NCBI GenBank assembly: GCA_910587835.1
Contig: CAJUNQ010000065.1
Span: 1 to 55,464, forward strand
Length of the DNA: 55,464 nt
Direction of reading: 5' to 3'
Origin: an uncultured Oscillospiraceae bacterium
Lineage (GTDB): Bacteria > Bacillota > Clostridia > Oscillospirales > Acutalibacteraceae
In this document: in pieces, positions 1 through 8,244 of the stretch
How positions within the stretch are numbered: the first letter of the stretch is position 1
Layout: the number at the start of each line of letters is the position of its first letter
The notes under the pieces: generated by a model
The model's database searches: none
What the model saw: the letters and a program-made list of their open reading frames with translations, nothing else
Told to the model about the DNA's origin: nothing
Program-made: the position numbers and the translations under genes

Positions 1-141
1 AGGCCGTCTTTTTACCCAGAAGGGGCCCCTTTCTGCGTCAAAAATCCTCGCCAATCGGAAGATTGCCTTGCGGTTTTTTCCTTGAAATGAACCCCTTCTG
101 GGTAAAAATTCGTCATTTCCTCTATTTTCAAACAAGCCCTA
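1..141 (+). mobile_element. MITE-like repeat family A, copy 1 (left end cut by window)
   Basis: This is the first of five copies of a palindromic element whose full copies run about 165 bp (see 20044-20208 and 36691-36855). The left terminal repeat lies outside the window. The right end is intact, with TTTTCAAACAAGCCCTA at 125-141. An internal inverted repeat is visible: TTTACCCAGAAGGGG near 10-25 pairs with CCCCTTCTGGGTAAA near 93-108. It has no coding capacity for a transposase. Confidence 0.75.
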
Positions 142-238
142 GCTTTTGCCTGGAATGACTCATTGTCAACCCTCGCTTTCTGTAACAAAGTCTAACCTTT
201 TAATATGTAAGGACATTGCTGCGGGAGGAGGAAATTAT

Positions 239-268
239 TTGACAAATAGGAGGCATATATCATAAAAT
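239..268 (+). promoter_or_regulatory. Strong sigma-A type promoter for the 0.3-0.7 kb RNA
   Basis: TTGACA at 239-244 is followed after 18 bp by TAAAAT at 263-268. A second promoter, TTGCAA (273-278), 17 bp, TAAAAT (296-301), lies just downstream. Neither is followed by a plausible start codon with a ribosome binding site. Both point into the candidate structured RNA. Confidence 0.65.
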
Positions 269-304
269 GGGGTTGCAATTTCATCCATTTTGTTTTAAAA
301 TAAT

Positions 305-727
305 AAGTAGAGTGAGAACTATCAAAAAGTAGACCTTTTGAAGGGAGCCCAGGCCACCGGGACGGGGGGAGCAGGAACGCCCCAGTTTGGCGGGCGATTT
401 GACGTTGCGTTACGAAAGGTGCGAGGTCATTTATAGAGATATCTGTCCGCCAGTGGTTTTCTCCGCACCTGCCGCCGGTATTTCACCAGGGCTTCGACCT
501 GGCTGTCCCCCGTTTTTGCGCTGTATGACCCGCACTTTCAAAACTTCAGGGGCGGGACTGCGACGCCCGAAACCCTTGGTTTATCTCGCTTTTGTGCTGG
601 CCGGTATATACTTTGGTCAAGACGGAGGCGTACCCGGGGACAGCGGAAAATCGGGCAACAAGAGGGTATCCAGAGGCATAAACAGGGATGATGGGGCCGT
701 CTATGGGAGAGCAGCCCTTCCGTTTTT
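305..727 (+). ncRNA. Candidate free-standing structured RNA
   Basis: The stretch lies behind two good promoters, has no credible protein, and is followed only by an oppositely oriented operon. Hand folding finds an outer helix pairing 362-369 with 506-513 and ending in T513-T517. Nested inside are 371-375 with 468-472 and 388-395 with 445-452, plus a side hairpin CCAGG/CCTGG at 486-502. A second closing helix, 622-628 with 717-723, is also followed by five Ts (723-727). The RNA may therefore end near 517 or near 727. I do not recognise it: it lacks tmRNA, RNase P, SRP and T-box signatures. A long-hairpin RNA such as 6S, or another clostridial structured RNA, is possible. The end points are estimates. 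Confidence 0.4.
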
Positions 728-728
728 A

Positions 729-768
729 GAAAAAAAGTCCAGGAGGCGTCAAAACTCTCCTGGACTTT
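729..768 (-). terminator. Intrinsic terminator downstream of the ABC exporter operon
   Basis: AAGTCCAGGAG pairs with CTCCTGGACTT. Read on the minus strand, the stem is followed by a run of seven Ts. It lies about 215 bp past the last permease stop codon and also separates that operon from the plus-strand RNA. Confidence 0.75.
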
Positions 769-982
769 TCATGATTCTACCGTTTGGCCGGATATGGTTA
801 TGCGGTTTGGAAACAAGGCTCCTGCAAAGGGCGCTGTCCTTGGGGCCTTGTTCATTTCCGTCCTTTTCATCCGCAATAGCGTTCAGCCGGCCGCCGCTTC
901 TCCTGCTGTCAGGACAACTGGCGTGAGCGCTGCAAGAGGCAGGGGGCTACCCCCACCGGGGGGGAACTGCTCCTTCCCCCTG

Positions 983-2893
983 TCAGGCGTGGGTGTTCAG
1001 CAGCAAAATGGGCTCGGTTTTCAGGCTTCTGTTTACCAGGGCCAGGGCCAGAGCCCCCACCAGCCCTGTCAACGCCAAGGGAGCCCCCAGGCAGACCCAC
1101 CAGGGCACCGGCGCCTGCAGCCGGTCGGCTTGGTTGCCGGCCACGTCCCACATGGCCCAGGGGCTGTATTTGGCGCTGAAATCATAAATGCCTCCCAGCC
1201 CCCAGTCCATCGACTGGGTCGCCGGCTCCTCTTCCTCCTGCTGAACCTGTGTGGCCGCTGCCTCAGCCTGGTTCAGCATAACGCCTGCGGCTGTGCTGCC
1301 CAGCAGCGCCGCGCACAGGGTGACTGTCATGACCCCTGCCAGCAGCGACGCCCGGCATTGGCGGTTTGACAGCCCCAGGCTGCGTTCCATGGCGGTTCGC
1401 TTCTTTTCCAGCACAATGAAGAAGTACATCAGCAGGGCTACAATTGCCGCCGCTGCCAGAAACCCCACCAAAAACAGCAGAAACGCTGTCTGCTGGGCCT
1501 CCCGCAGGCTGTCCATGGCCCGGCTGTAGCCCATGTCGTCAAACTCCAGTACCACCCGGGCGGCAATCTCGGGGATGGCGGCGTTCATCTTCTCTACAAA
1601 GCTGCCGGCAGCGCCGTTGGGAATCTGGAAGCTGGCATTGCCCCTATTCATGGGGCCGTAGTAAATCACATGCTCTTCGTCAGAGGCCTGCACCGACTGG
1701 GCGGGGATGATGAACATGTCCCCATAGGCCAGCTCTTCCGTCCCATATCTGGGCTCGAAAACGCCTATCACTTCGTACTCCTCCTCCCAGAAGGGCTGCA
1801 AAATCTGGCCCTCGCTGTCCAGCAGGCTGGTCCCCTGGGGAAGCTGGAAGCCGGTCCAGCCCATGACCCGGTAGCTGTTCTGGCTATAGCCGTACATGCT
1901 GGCCAGCAGCGAGAGCTTGACGGTTTTGCCCTCCCACAGCAGGTTTCTCTGGGCCATGTCCTTGCCCACAAGACAGACCTTGGCCCCGCTGGCAAACTCC
2001 TCCTCTGTGATCATTCTCCCCCGTATTTTTATGCTGTTCTGGCGCACACAGGGCATCAGGCTGCCGCTGGAAGCAGCGAGCACCGGGTGGATATAGTCCT
2101 GCATCCGGGTTTCCTCCACCAGGGTTAGCCATAAGCTGCCGGGCTGGCCGGGCTGGTAAAAGTCATCGCCGGTCACCTCCGTCAGATTGCCGGCCCCCGC
2201 CTGCCGCAGAGCCTCAGGGGCCTCCCTTGGGGTGAAGTAGAGAATCTCGCTGGCCCAGTGGCCAAATTGACTGCCGTCATCCACATGGTAGAGATCAGAG
2301 GTAACGCCATAAAGGGACCCAACATAGCGCTTGCCCTTCTCCAGGGGTTGGGCGTCCCCCGACTGGTCGAGGAAAAATTCGTCCCCCAGGGCCAGATGCG
2401 CCTGGTAGCCCCAGTAGAACCAGTCAGCGGAGGAGGTCAGCTCCTTACTTTGCCCGCCCGCCAGGTCCCGGGTGACCACCGCTTTGTCAGGGGTCTCCCC
2501 ATTGCCGCTCTCAAGCACCTCAAACTCCACCACATTCAGGTTGAACAACGCCGAGGCTTCTCTCACCCGCAGAGGGTTCAGGCCGGGCATGTAAGAGAGC
2601 ATATAGGGCCGGCTCTCCGGCGGAAGGATGTAGTCCGCGCCCTCAAATTCCAGGTCCTCGGGGCGGACAATCTCCCCATACTGGGGCGCCCCGTTCTCCA
2701 CCGTCTCATAGGGCTGACGGATGGTGGCAATGGTGGTGTAGTAGTTGTCCAGAGCCTCCATGCGGCGGCTGTTCTGGTAGTAGAGCCCTGCGCCAAACAC
2801 CAGCAGCGCAGTGGCTGCCAGCATGAGCAGAAAGAACAGCAGCGTTTTGCCCGGCCTGCGGAAAAGCTGCTTGAAGCTGTTGCGTATGGTCAT
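983..2893 (-). CDS. ABC transporter permease, FtsX/MacB-like, large extracytoplasmic domain
   Basis: A 636-residue membrane protein. A single N-terminal membrane segment (about residues 17-37) is followed by about 400 extracytoplasmic residues. Then come an FtsX-type helix pair (about 470-545, with a cytosolic ERSLGLSNRQ-type loop) and a last membrane segment near the C terminus. Known FtsX-domain permeases act with a cytosolic ATPase in export, lipoprotein handling or peptide sensing; the substrate here is unknown. It is the third gene of an operon, 12 bp after the smaller permease. AGGAGGGGG precedes the ATG at 2893. It could be part of an antimicrobial-peptide resistance or lipoprotein-release type system; the sequence does not decide. 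Confidence 0.85.
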   Translation of the reverse strand: MTIRNSFKQLFRRPGKTLLFFLLMLAATALLVFGAGLYYQNSRRMEALDNYYTTIATIRQPYETVENGAPQYGEIVRPEDLEFEGADYILPPESRPYMLSYMPGLNPLRVREASALFNLNVVEFEVLESGNGETPDKAVVTRDLAGGQSKELTSSADWFYWGYQAHLALGDEFFLDQSGDAQPLEKGKRYVGSLYGVTSDLYHVDDGSQFGHWASEILYFTPREAPEALRQAGAGNLTEVTGDDFYQPGQPGSLWLTLVEETRMQDYIHPVLAASSGSLMPCVRQNSIKIRGRMITEEEFASGAKVCLVGKDMAQRNLLWEGKTVKLSLLASMYGYSQNSYRVMGWTGFQLPQGTSLLDSEGQILQPFWEEEYEVIGVFEPRYGTEELAYGDMFIIPAQSVQASDEEHVIYYGPMNRGNASFQIPNGAAGSFVEKMNAAIPEIAARVVLEFDDMGYSRAMDSLREAQQTAFLLFLVGFLAAAAIVALLMYFFIVLEKKRTAMERSLGLSNRQCRASLLAGVMTVTLCAALLGSTAAGVMLNQAEAAATQVQQEEEEPATQSMDWGLGGIYDFSAKYSPWAMWDVAGNQADRLQAPVPWWVCLGAPLALTGLVGALALALVNRSLKTEPILLLNTHA

Positions 2894-2905
2894 TTTCTCC
2901 CCCTC

Positions 2906-4156
2906 CTATTCTTTGGACGCGGTCAGCAGGGCAATGGCGTCGAACCGCAGCAAAAGCCACAGGCCCAGCAGGTCTCCGGCCAGGGCGCACAGCAGAAACG
3001 CCCCGCAGATCGACGCCGAGGCCCCTGCGGGCAGGCGCGCCAGCCCGATCATCACCGGCAGGCAGAGCAGGCAGCCGGCCAGCTCCGCCGCCAACGCCGC
3101 CAGCAGCTGGGCGGCCCCGACCAGCCCCTTGGGCCGGCCCAGAGAGCAGGCAATGGCCATATCGCGCCTTGCCCCCCGCAGCACCAGAAAAATCGCCAGG
3201 GTCACCAGGCAGACCACTGCCAGGAAAAAGGGGAGCAGAAAGCTGGTGAACTGCCGCACCGTCTCCGCCAGCTTTTCGGCGGTTTTGATAAAGTTTTCGT
3301 CCTCCATCAGAATGCTTCTGCCCTCGCTCAGGTTCGCAACCCGCTCCGTCTCCGGGGTCAGATAGAAGGGTTGATAAAAGCCATAGTCCCCCACCACGGC
3401 CTTGAACTCGTTGAGCTTCATGGAGTCAGCCAGATAGCCCTTGAAGGAGGTGTAGGCAAAGGGCTCGCCGGAGCTCTGCTCTACCTGGGCCCGGAACCAG
3501 CCCACCGGGACATACATGTCTACCAACCGCTCTGTGGCCGCGCTGGCCGAGAAGGTTCCCGCCACGGTCAGGGTCATGTCGCTGATATATAATTGCACAG
3601 GGGACCGGTAAGAGTTATATTTGGTCTCGCACACCGGCATGGTGAAGCTGTCCCCCGGCGCAAGCCCCATGCGCCGGGCATAGTCCTCACTAACAATACA
3701 CAGACCCTCCTCCCCTTCCAGCAGAGAGATGTCCCGGCCCTGGGCCAGCGAAAAGAAGTCCGTCTTCTGAATCCCAGTGGCCTCCCAGCGGTTTACAGCC
3801 AGAATGGTGGTGTCGTTCTCATAAAAGGCGTCGTGAAAGGGATCGGCGGGCCGGTTCTCCTCCACAAAAATCCCCACCCCCTGGCTGGTGGTAAACACCT
3901 CACGCATCCAGGGCAAAAGCACATCGTGGCGGGCATAGCTGACGTTCAGGTTGTCCAGCTGGTCCCCCTCACAGTTGCTGACATACACCTCCGCCGGGGT
4001 GCTTTGGTTTATGGTATCCAGGGCCCGCTGGCTGCTGATGATGCTGCCCATGTAAAAGGCGATGCACCCGCACAGCAGCGCGGAGACCGCCAGCAGCAGA
4101 AGGCTGCGGCCCCTGCCCCGCAGCAGCTGATAGCCCGCGTCCTTGATTACGAACAT
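2906..4156 (-). CDS. ABC transporter permease, FtsX-like
   Basis: A 416-residue permease with one N-terminal membrane segment (about residues 16-38) and an extracytoplasmic domain of about 230 residues. Three C-terminal membrane segments form the usual FtsX fold (about 280-405), including the conserved cytosolic turn RDMAIACSLGRPKG after the second helix. Its start overlaps the end of the ATPase gene by 10 bp, which suggests translational coupling. GGAGGAGG lies upstream of the ATG at 4156. It probably forms a heterodimer with the 636-residue permease, since the two differ in length and external domain. Confidence 0.87.
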   Translation of the reverse strand: MFVIKDAGYQLLRGRGRSLLLLAVSALLCGCIAFYMGSIISSQRALDTINQSTPAEVYVSNCEGDQLDNLNVSYARHDVLLPWMREVFTTSQGVGIFVEENRPADPFHDAFYENDTTILAVNRWEATGIQKTDFFSLAQGRDISLLEGEEGLCIVSEDYARRMGLAPGDSFTMPVCETKYNSYRSPVQLYISDMTLTVAGTFSASAATERLVDMYVPVGWFRAQVEQSSGEPFAYTSFKGYLADSMKLNEFKAVVGDYGFYQPFYLTPETERVANLSEGRSILMEDENFIKTAEKLAETVRQFTSFLLPFFLAVVCLVTLAIFLVLRGARRDMAIACSLGRPKGLVGAAQLLAALAAELAGCLLCLPVMIGLARLPAGASASICGAFLLCALAGDLLGLWLLLRFDAIALLTASKE

Positions 4157-4827
4157 CTCGACTCCTCCTCCAAGCGTCCGTCCTTCATCCGGTAGATCAC
4201 ATCCGCCTGGGCGGCAATGTCCAGGTCGTGGGTGACCACAATGACGCAGTAGTTCTCCTCCTTCACCAGCCGTTTCAGCAGGTCAATCACCAGCCGGCCG
4301 TTCTCCGAGTCCAGATTGCCTGTGGGCTCGTCGGCCAGAATCACCTTGGCGCTGGACGCCAGAGCCCGGGCAATGGCCACCCGCTGCTGCTGCCCGCCCG
4401 AGAGCATGGCAGGCAGCTTTCTGGGGTCCACGTCAGAGAGGCCCACCGCGGCCAGCAGCTCCTTGGCCCGGGCCCGGGCCTGGGCGGCGGGCGTCTTCAT
4501 GATCTCCATGGGATACATGACGTTTTCCAGCAGGTTCAGGGCCGGGAACAGGTTGAAGGCCTGATAAATGACCGTGACATTCTCCCGGCGGTGGCGTTCG
4601 CCGCCAGCCTCCTTTATCGGGACGCCCCCGGCCAGCACCTGGCCGCCGGTGGGCTGGCCCAGCCCCGCCAGCATAGAGAGCAGGGTGGTTTTGCCGCTGC
4701 CGGACTGGCCCACAATGGCATAGAATTTTCCTGCCTCAAAGCCGCAGCTCACCTCTGTCAGGGCCTGGACCTTTTGGTACTTGCTTTGGTAGACATAGCT
4801 CACATTTTCTGCTGACAGCACGTTCAT
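4147..4827 (-). CDS. ABC transporter ATP-binding protein (LolD/MacB type)
   Basis: A 226-residue ATPase with a complete set of motifs: Walker A GQSGSGKTT at 40-48, signature LSGGQQQR at 142-149, Walker B VILADEP at 162-168 and the switch histidine in VTHD at 200. The LSGGQ and DEPTGNLD context is typical of ATPases that energise FtsX-type permeases. It is the first gene of the operon and is transcribed from the promoter at 4948-4976. The ATG at 4827 is preceded by GGGGTGA. It hydrolyses ATP on the cytosolic face of the complex formed with the next two genes. Confidence 0.92.
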   Translation of the reverse strand: MNVLSAENVSYVYQSKYQKVQALTEVSCGFEAGKFYAIVGQSGSGKTTLLSMLAGLGQPTGGQVLAGGVPIKEAGGERHRRENVTVIYQAFNLFPALNLLENVMYPMEIMKTPAAQARARAKELLAAVGLSDVDPRKLPAMLSGGQQQRVAIARALASSAKVILADEPTGNLDSENGRLVIDLLKRLVKEENYCVIVVTHDLDIAAQADVIYRMKDGRLEEESRCS

Positions 4828-4947
4828 TCATGTCACCCCATTGTTTTTTCAGATTCCCCACACCCGCCCGGGTCTGCGGCTTTCGTCGTTTTGTCGGCTT
4901 CTCCACAGTCCGTCCCCGGGCAAGTCCGGCAGATTCCCATTTATCTC

Positions 4948-4976
4948 ATTATATCACCTCTTTTATGCTTTTACAA
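4948..4976 (-). promoter_or_regulatory. Promoter of the ABC exporter operon
   Basis: On the minus strand TTGTAA (4976-4971), 17 bp, TATAAT (4953-4948). This leaves a leader of roughly 115 bases before the ATPase start. The rest of the gene-free stretch 4828-5199 holds only this promoter, an AT-rich segment around 5020-5060 and the terminator at 5121-5163. Confidence 0.7.
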
Positions 4977-5120
4977 TACAACAAGACCGCTTATCTTTCG
5001 CTGTCGATTTCTGGCAATTTCATCAAATCCAAAGAAAATATATTTTTTTAAATATGCAACCATTTCTCATTTTTGGGACTGCTTATTCAGTAAGGGAGCC
5101 TTTGCCCACTGTCAGAAACA

Positions 5121-5163
5121 AAAGCGGACCGCTCTGCCACAGGGGCAGGCGGTCCGCTTTTTT
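5121..5163. terminator. Bidirectional intrinsic terminator after the M18 aminopeptidase
   Basis: AAAAGCGGACCGC and GCGGTCCGCTTTTTT pair over at least 13 bp, with CTGCC/GGCAG extending the helix. T-runs are present on both strands. On the minus strand it lies 37 bp past the aminopeptidase stop. Confidence 0.8.
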
Positions 5164-5199
5164 ACGCTTTTCTATTTTCGCATCACAGCCAGAATCTGC

Positions 5200-6603
5200 T
5201 TATTTGGCCTCAAAATAGGCCTTAAAGGCCTGGTAGGCGCTGAACAAGTCCACCTTGGAGATGACCTCGAAGGGGGAATGCATGGAGAGCACCGGCACGC
5301 CGATGTCGATAACATCCGCGTTCAGCCGGGCCACATCATAGGCCACGGTGCCGCCGCCGCCCTGATCGACCTTGCCCAGCTCGCCAATCTGCCACAGCAC
5401 CCCGGCCTCGTCCAGAATGCGCCGCACCCAGCCCAGGAACTCGGCGGAGGCGTCGTTGCTGCCGCCCTTGCCCCGGCTGCCGGTGTATTTGGCAATGCCC
5501 ACGCCTCGGTTCAGGTAGGTGGAGTTGCCGGGCTCAAAGGCGGAGATATAGGTGGGGTCCAGCGCAGCGGTCACGTCGGCGGAGAGGCAGCTGGACTTGC
5601 TCCACACATGCTGAGGCTCCAGGCCCTCGGCCCGGGCCAGGTCGCTGACAAAGTAGTTCATATACTCTGAGCACAGGCCTGTGTTGCCCACGCTGCCAAT
5701 CTCCTCCTTGTCCGCCAGCACCACCAGAGAGGTCTTCTCCGGGGCCTCGCAGTCAAACAGGGCCTGCAGGGCAGGGTAAGCGCACACCCGGTCGTCATGG
5801 CCATAGGCGCCCACCATGCTCCGGTCAAAGCCAATGTCTGCGGCCTTGAAGGCAGGCACAAGCTCCAGCTCGGCAGAGATCAGGTCGCTCTCCACAATGC
5901 CGTACTGCTCGTTGAGGAGCTTCATAATATTCAGCTTATACAGCTGCTCCCCCTCCACGTCCAGGGGCAGACTGCCCACCAGCACGTTCAGGTCCTCGCC
6001 GGTAAAGGCCTCGCCCAGCTTCTTGACGCTCTGGTCCTTGCCCAGGTGGGGCAGAATGTCGGTGATGCAGAACTGGGGGTCGCCGGCGCTCTCGCCAATG
6101 TTGACGGTGAGCTCGCTGCCGTCCTTGCGCACAATCTTGCCGTGAAGGGACAGGGGGATTGCCGCCCACTGATACTTTTTGATGCCGCCATAGTAGTGGG
6201 TCTTCAACAGGCAGAGCTCGCTGCTCTCATACAGGGGGATGGGCTTCAGGTCCACCCGGGGGCTGTCGATATGAGCGGCGGCAATGCGCACGCCCTGGGC
6301 CGCGCCCTGCTTGCCGATGACAGCCAGGCACATGGCCTTGCCCCGGTTGTTGTAGTACACCTTGTCGCCAGCGTTATATTTAGTGTTGGGGTCAAACTCC
6401 ACAAAGCCGGCGGCCTTTGCGGCCTGCACCGACCAGTCCACGGCCTCCCGCTCGGTTTTGGAGGCGTCGATAAAGTCCTTATAGCCCTCGGCAAAGTCCA
6501 TGGCCTTGGCAGCGCAGCCCAAAGCAGCGGCGCGGGCGGGCTTGGCCCGGTCCAGCAGCAGCTTTTCGGACAACTCCTTGAGGGCGTTGTTCTTTTCTTC
6601 CAT
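5200..6603 (-). CDS. M18 family metallo-aminopeptidase
   Basis: A 467-residue cytosolic zinc peptidase of the aspartyl aminopeptidase family. It removes N-terminal residues, classically acidic ones, from peptides. Visible metal and catalytic residues are H111 and D113 in AAHIDSP, the DD pair in YGHDDRV (about 268-270), E300-E301 in DKEEIGS, and a late histidine in MHSPFE. The length fits the bacterial family. The ATG at 6603 is chosen because GAGGT sits 7 bp upstream; an in-frame GTG two codons earlier is too close to that site. It is monocistronic, with its own promoter (6662-6690) and terminator (5121-5163). Confidence 0.93.
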   Translation of the reverse strand: MEEKNNALKELSEKLLLDRAKPARAAALGCAAKAMDFAEGYKDFIDASKTEREAVDWSVQAAKAAGFVEFDPNTKYNAGDKVYYNNRGKAMCLAVIGKQGAAQGVRIAAAHIDSPRVDLKPIPLYESSELCLLKTHYYGGIKKYQWAAIPLSLHGKIVRKDGSELTVNIGESAGDPQFCITDILPHLGKDQSVKKLGEAFTGEDLNVLVGSLPLDVEGEQLYKLNIMKLLNEQYGIVESDLISAELELVPAFKAADIGFDRSMVGAYGHDDRVCAYPALQALFDCEAPEKTSLVVLADKEEIGSVGNTGLCSEYMNYFVSDLARAEGLEPQHVWSKSSCLSADVTAALDPTYISAFEPGNSTYLNRGVGIAKYTGSRGKGGSNDASAEFLGWVRRILDEAGVLWQIGELGKVDQGGGGTVAYDVARLNADVIDIGVPVLSMHSPFEVISKVDLFSAYQAFKAYFEAK

Positions 6604-6661
6604 TTGCACAACCTCATTTCTGAATATATTGACGGGAATGCTTGCTGTTTACTTAAGGTTT

Positions 6662-6690
6662 ATTATACCCCTCCCAAAGGGAAAAGTCAA
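6662..6690 (-). promoter_or_regulatory. Promoter of the M18 aminopeptidase gene
   Basis: On the minus strand TTGACT (6690-6685), 17 bp, TATAAT (6667-6662). The -35 box begins at the foot of the GC-rich hairpin at 6691-6713 that probably ends the glycogen operon, so terminator and promoter are fused in one short spacer. Confidence 0.75.
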
Positions 6691-6713
6691 GCCGCCGGAC
6701 CTATGCCGGCGGC
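6691..6713 (-). terminator. Probable terminator of the glycogen operon
   Basis: GCCGCCGG pairs with CCGGCGGC around a 7-base loop, followed on the minus strand by TTGACTTTT. The T-run is interrupted because it doubles as the -35 box of the next gene, so termination may be partial. Confidence 0.5.
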
Positions 6714-6715
6714 TT

Positions 6716-6766
6716 AGAACTTGTACCAACAGGAGCTTGCACCTGCCTTTTCGGCAGATTATGGGC
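6716..6766 (+). repeat. Repeat family G, partial copy 1
   Basis: AGAACTTGTACCAACAGGAG followed by a CTGCCTTTTCGGCA hairpin. The same block recurs at 22021-22070 and, degenerate, at 25498-25543. Only the left half is present here, directly against the end of glgA. Confidence 0.6.
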
Positions 6767-6768
6767 TT

Positions 6769-8196
6769 TTAGCTCTCCATAATCTGCTTATACAGCTTAA
6801 TGTACTCCCCAGCGGACTTGCTCCAGCTGTTGTCGCAGCTCATGGCCCGGTCTACCAGCACGCCCCAGCCCTCTTTGTCAGAGTTGTAGGCGTAGATGGC
6901 CCGGTGCAGGCTGTGCAGCATGTCGCCGGCGTTATAGGTCATAAAGGTGAAGCCGTTGCCCACCCCATCGCCGCTGTCGGTAATGGAGTCCTTCAGTCCG
7001 CCGGTCTCACGCACCACCGGAATGGCGCCGTAGCGCAGGGCGATCATCTGGGAGAGACCGCAGGGCTCGGACTTGCTGGGCATCAGGAAGATGTCCGCGC
7101 CAGCATAGATCTTTCGGGAGAGCTCGGGCACAAAGCCCAGGCACAGCACAAAACGGCCGGGATACTTCTCCTGCATCCACTTGAAGTAGTTCTCATATTC
7201 CAGGTCGCCGCTGCCCAGAATGACGATTTGGGCGTTGGAGTACTCCATCACATTGTCCACAGCGTCCTTCACCAGGTCCAGGCCCTTGTGAGAGACCAGC
7301 CGGGTTACCATGCCGATTACCGGCACGTCCGGGTCCACCTCAATGCACAGACGCTCCTGCAGCTTCTGCTTGTTCACCGCCTTGTTGGACTTATCCGCCT
7401 GGGTGTAGTTGGCAAACAGGCTGGGGTCGGTCTCCGGGTCGTAGTTGACGGTGTCGATGCCGTTGAGAATGCCCGACAGCTTCCAGGAACGCTCCCGGAG
7501 GATGGCGTCCAGCTTATGGGAGAACCAGGGGTCCAGAATCTCCTGGGCATAGGTGGGGCTGACCGTGGACACCCAGTTGGCGCACTCAATGGCGCCCTTC
7601 ATCAGGTTTACATCCTTGTTGAACTCCAGCAGCTGGCTCTCATAGGCGGGAATGCCGAACACGTCCTCCAGAATATCCTTGCCATACTGGCCCTGATACT
7701 GGATGTTGTGGATGGTGAACAAGGTTTTGATGCCCGCGTACCACTCGTTGTTGGCATAGAACAGCCGGTAGTAAACCGGCACCAGGGCGGTCTGCCAGTC
7801 GTTGGCGTGAATGACGTCGGGCTTGTAGTCAATGTAGGGCAGCATCTCCAAAATGGCCCGGGAGAAGAAGGCAAACCGCTCCGCGTCGTCAAAATGGCCG
7901 TAGAGGCTGCCGCGCTTGAAATAGTACTGGTTATCAATGAGATAATAGGTGACGCTGCCAATCTTGGCCTCAAAAATGCCGCAATACTGCCGCCGCCAGG
8001 CCACCGGCACCGAAATGCTGGTGATAAACTTCATTTTGTCCCGCAGCTCCTGGGGGGCGTTGTCATACAGGGGCACCACCACCCGGCAGCCCACCATGCG
8101 GGCGCGCAGGGCCTGGGGCAGAGAGCCTGCCACATCGGCCAGGCCTCCTGTGGCGGAAAAAGGCAGAGCTTCGCTGGCACAGTACAAAATCTTCAT
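6769..8196 (-). CDS. glgA: Glycogen synthase (GT5)
   Basis: A 475-residue ADP-glucose:glucan 4-alpha-glucosyltransferase. It elongates alpha-1,4 chains from ADP-glucose made by GlgC/GlgD. The N-terminal GT5 half starts MKILYCASEALPFSATGGLA, where the usual K-x-G-G-L reads A15-T-G-G-L, a variant I believe is common in Clostridia. The C-terminal GT-B half carries SKSEPCGLSQMIALRYG, the nucleotide-sugar binding loop. It is the last gene of glgB-glgC-glgD-glgA, 48 bp after glgD. AAAGGAAA precedes the ATG at 8196. Confidence 0.95.
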   Translation of the reverse strand: MKILYCASEALPFSATGGLADVAGSLPQALRARMVGCRVVVPLYDNAPQELRDKMKFITSISVPVAWRRQYCGIFEAKIGSVTYYLIDNQYYFKRGSLYGHFDDAERFAFFSRAILEMLPYIDYKPDVIHANDWQTALVPVYYRLFYANNEWYAGIKTLFTIHNIQYQGQYGKDILEDVFGIPAYESQLLEFNKDVNLMKGAIECANWVSTVSPTYAQEILDPWFSHKLDAILRERSWKLSGILNGIDTVNYDPETDPSLFANYTQADKSNKAVNKQKLQERLCIEVDPDVPVIGMVTRLVSHKGLDLVKDAVDNVMEYSNAQIVILGSGDLEYENYFKWMQEKYPGRFVLCLGFVPELSRKIYAGADIFLMPSKSEPCGLSQMIALRYGAIPVVRETGGLKDSITDSGDGVGNGFTFMTYNAGDMLHSLHRAIYAYNSDKEGWGVLVDRAMSCDNSWSKSAGEYIKLYKQIMES

Positions 8197-8244
8197 GGTC
8201 GAATTTCCTTTCTGCCTGAAATGTATAGAAGGTGGAGGGCTGTT

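Noticed and set aside
387..926. A 179-codon plus-strand open frame across the candidate RNA and terminator
   Set aside because: It has no ribosome site, reads through a terminator and into the 3' region of the opposite operon, and has an implausible Pro/Arg/Gly-rich composition.
983..1529. Short plus-strand frames with hydrophobic starts opposite the large permease
   Set aside because: They mirror the membrane segments of the minus-strand gene and have no start signals.
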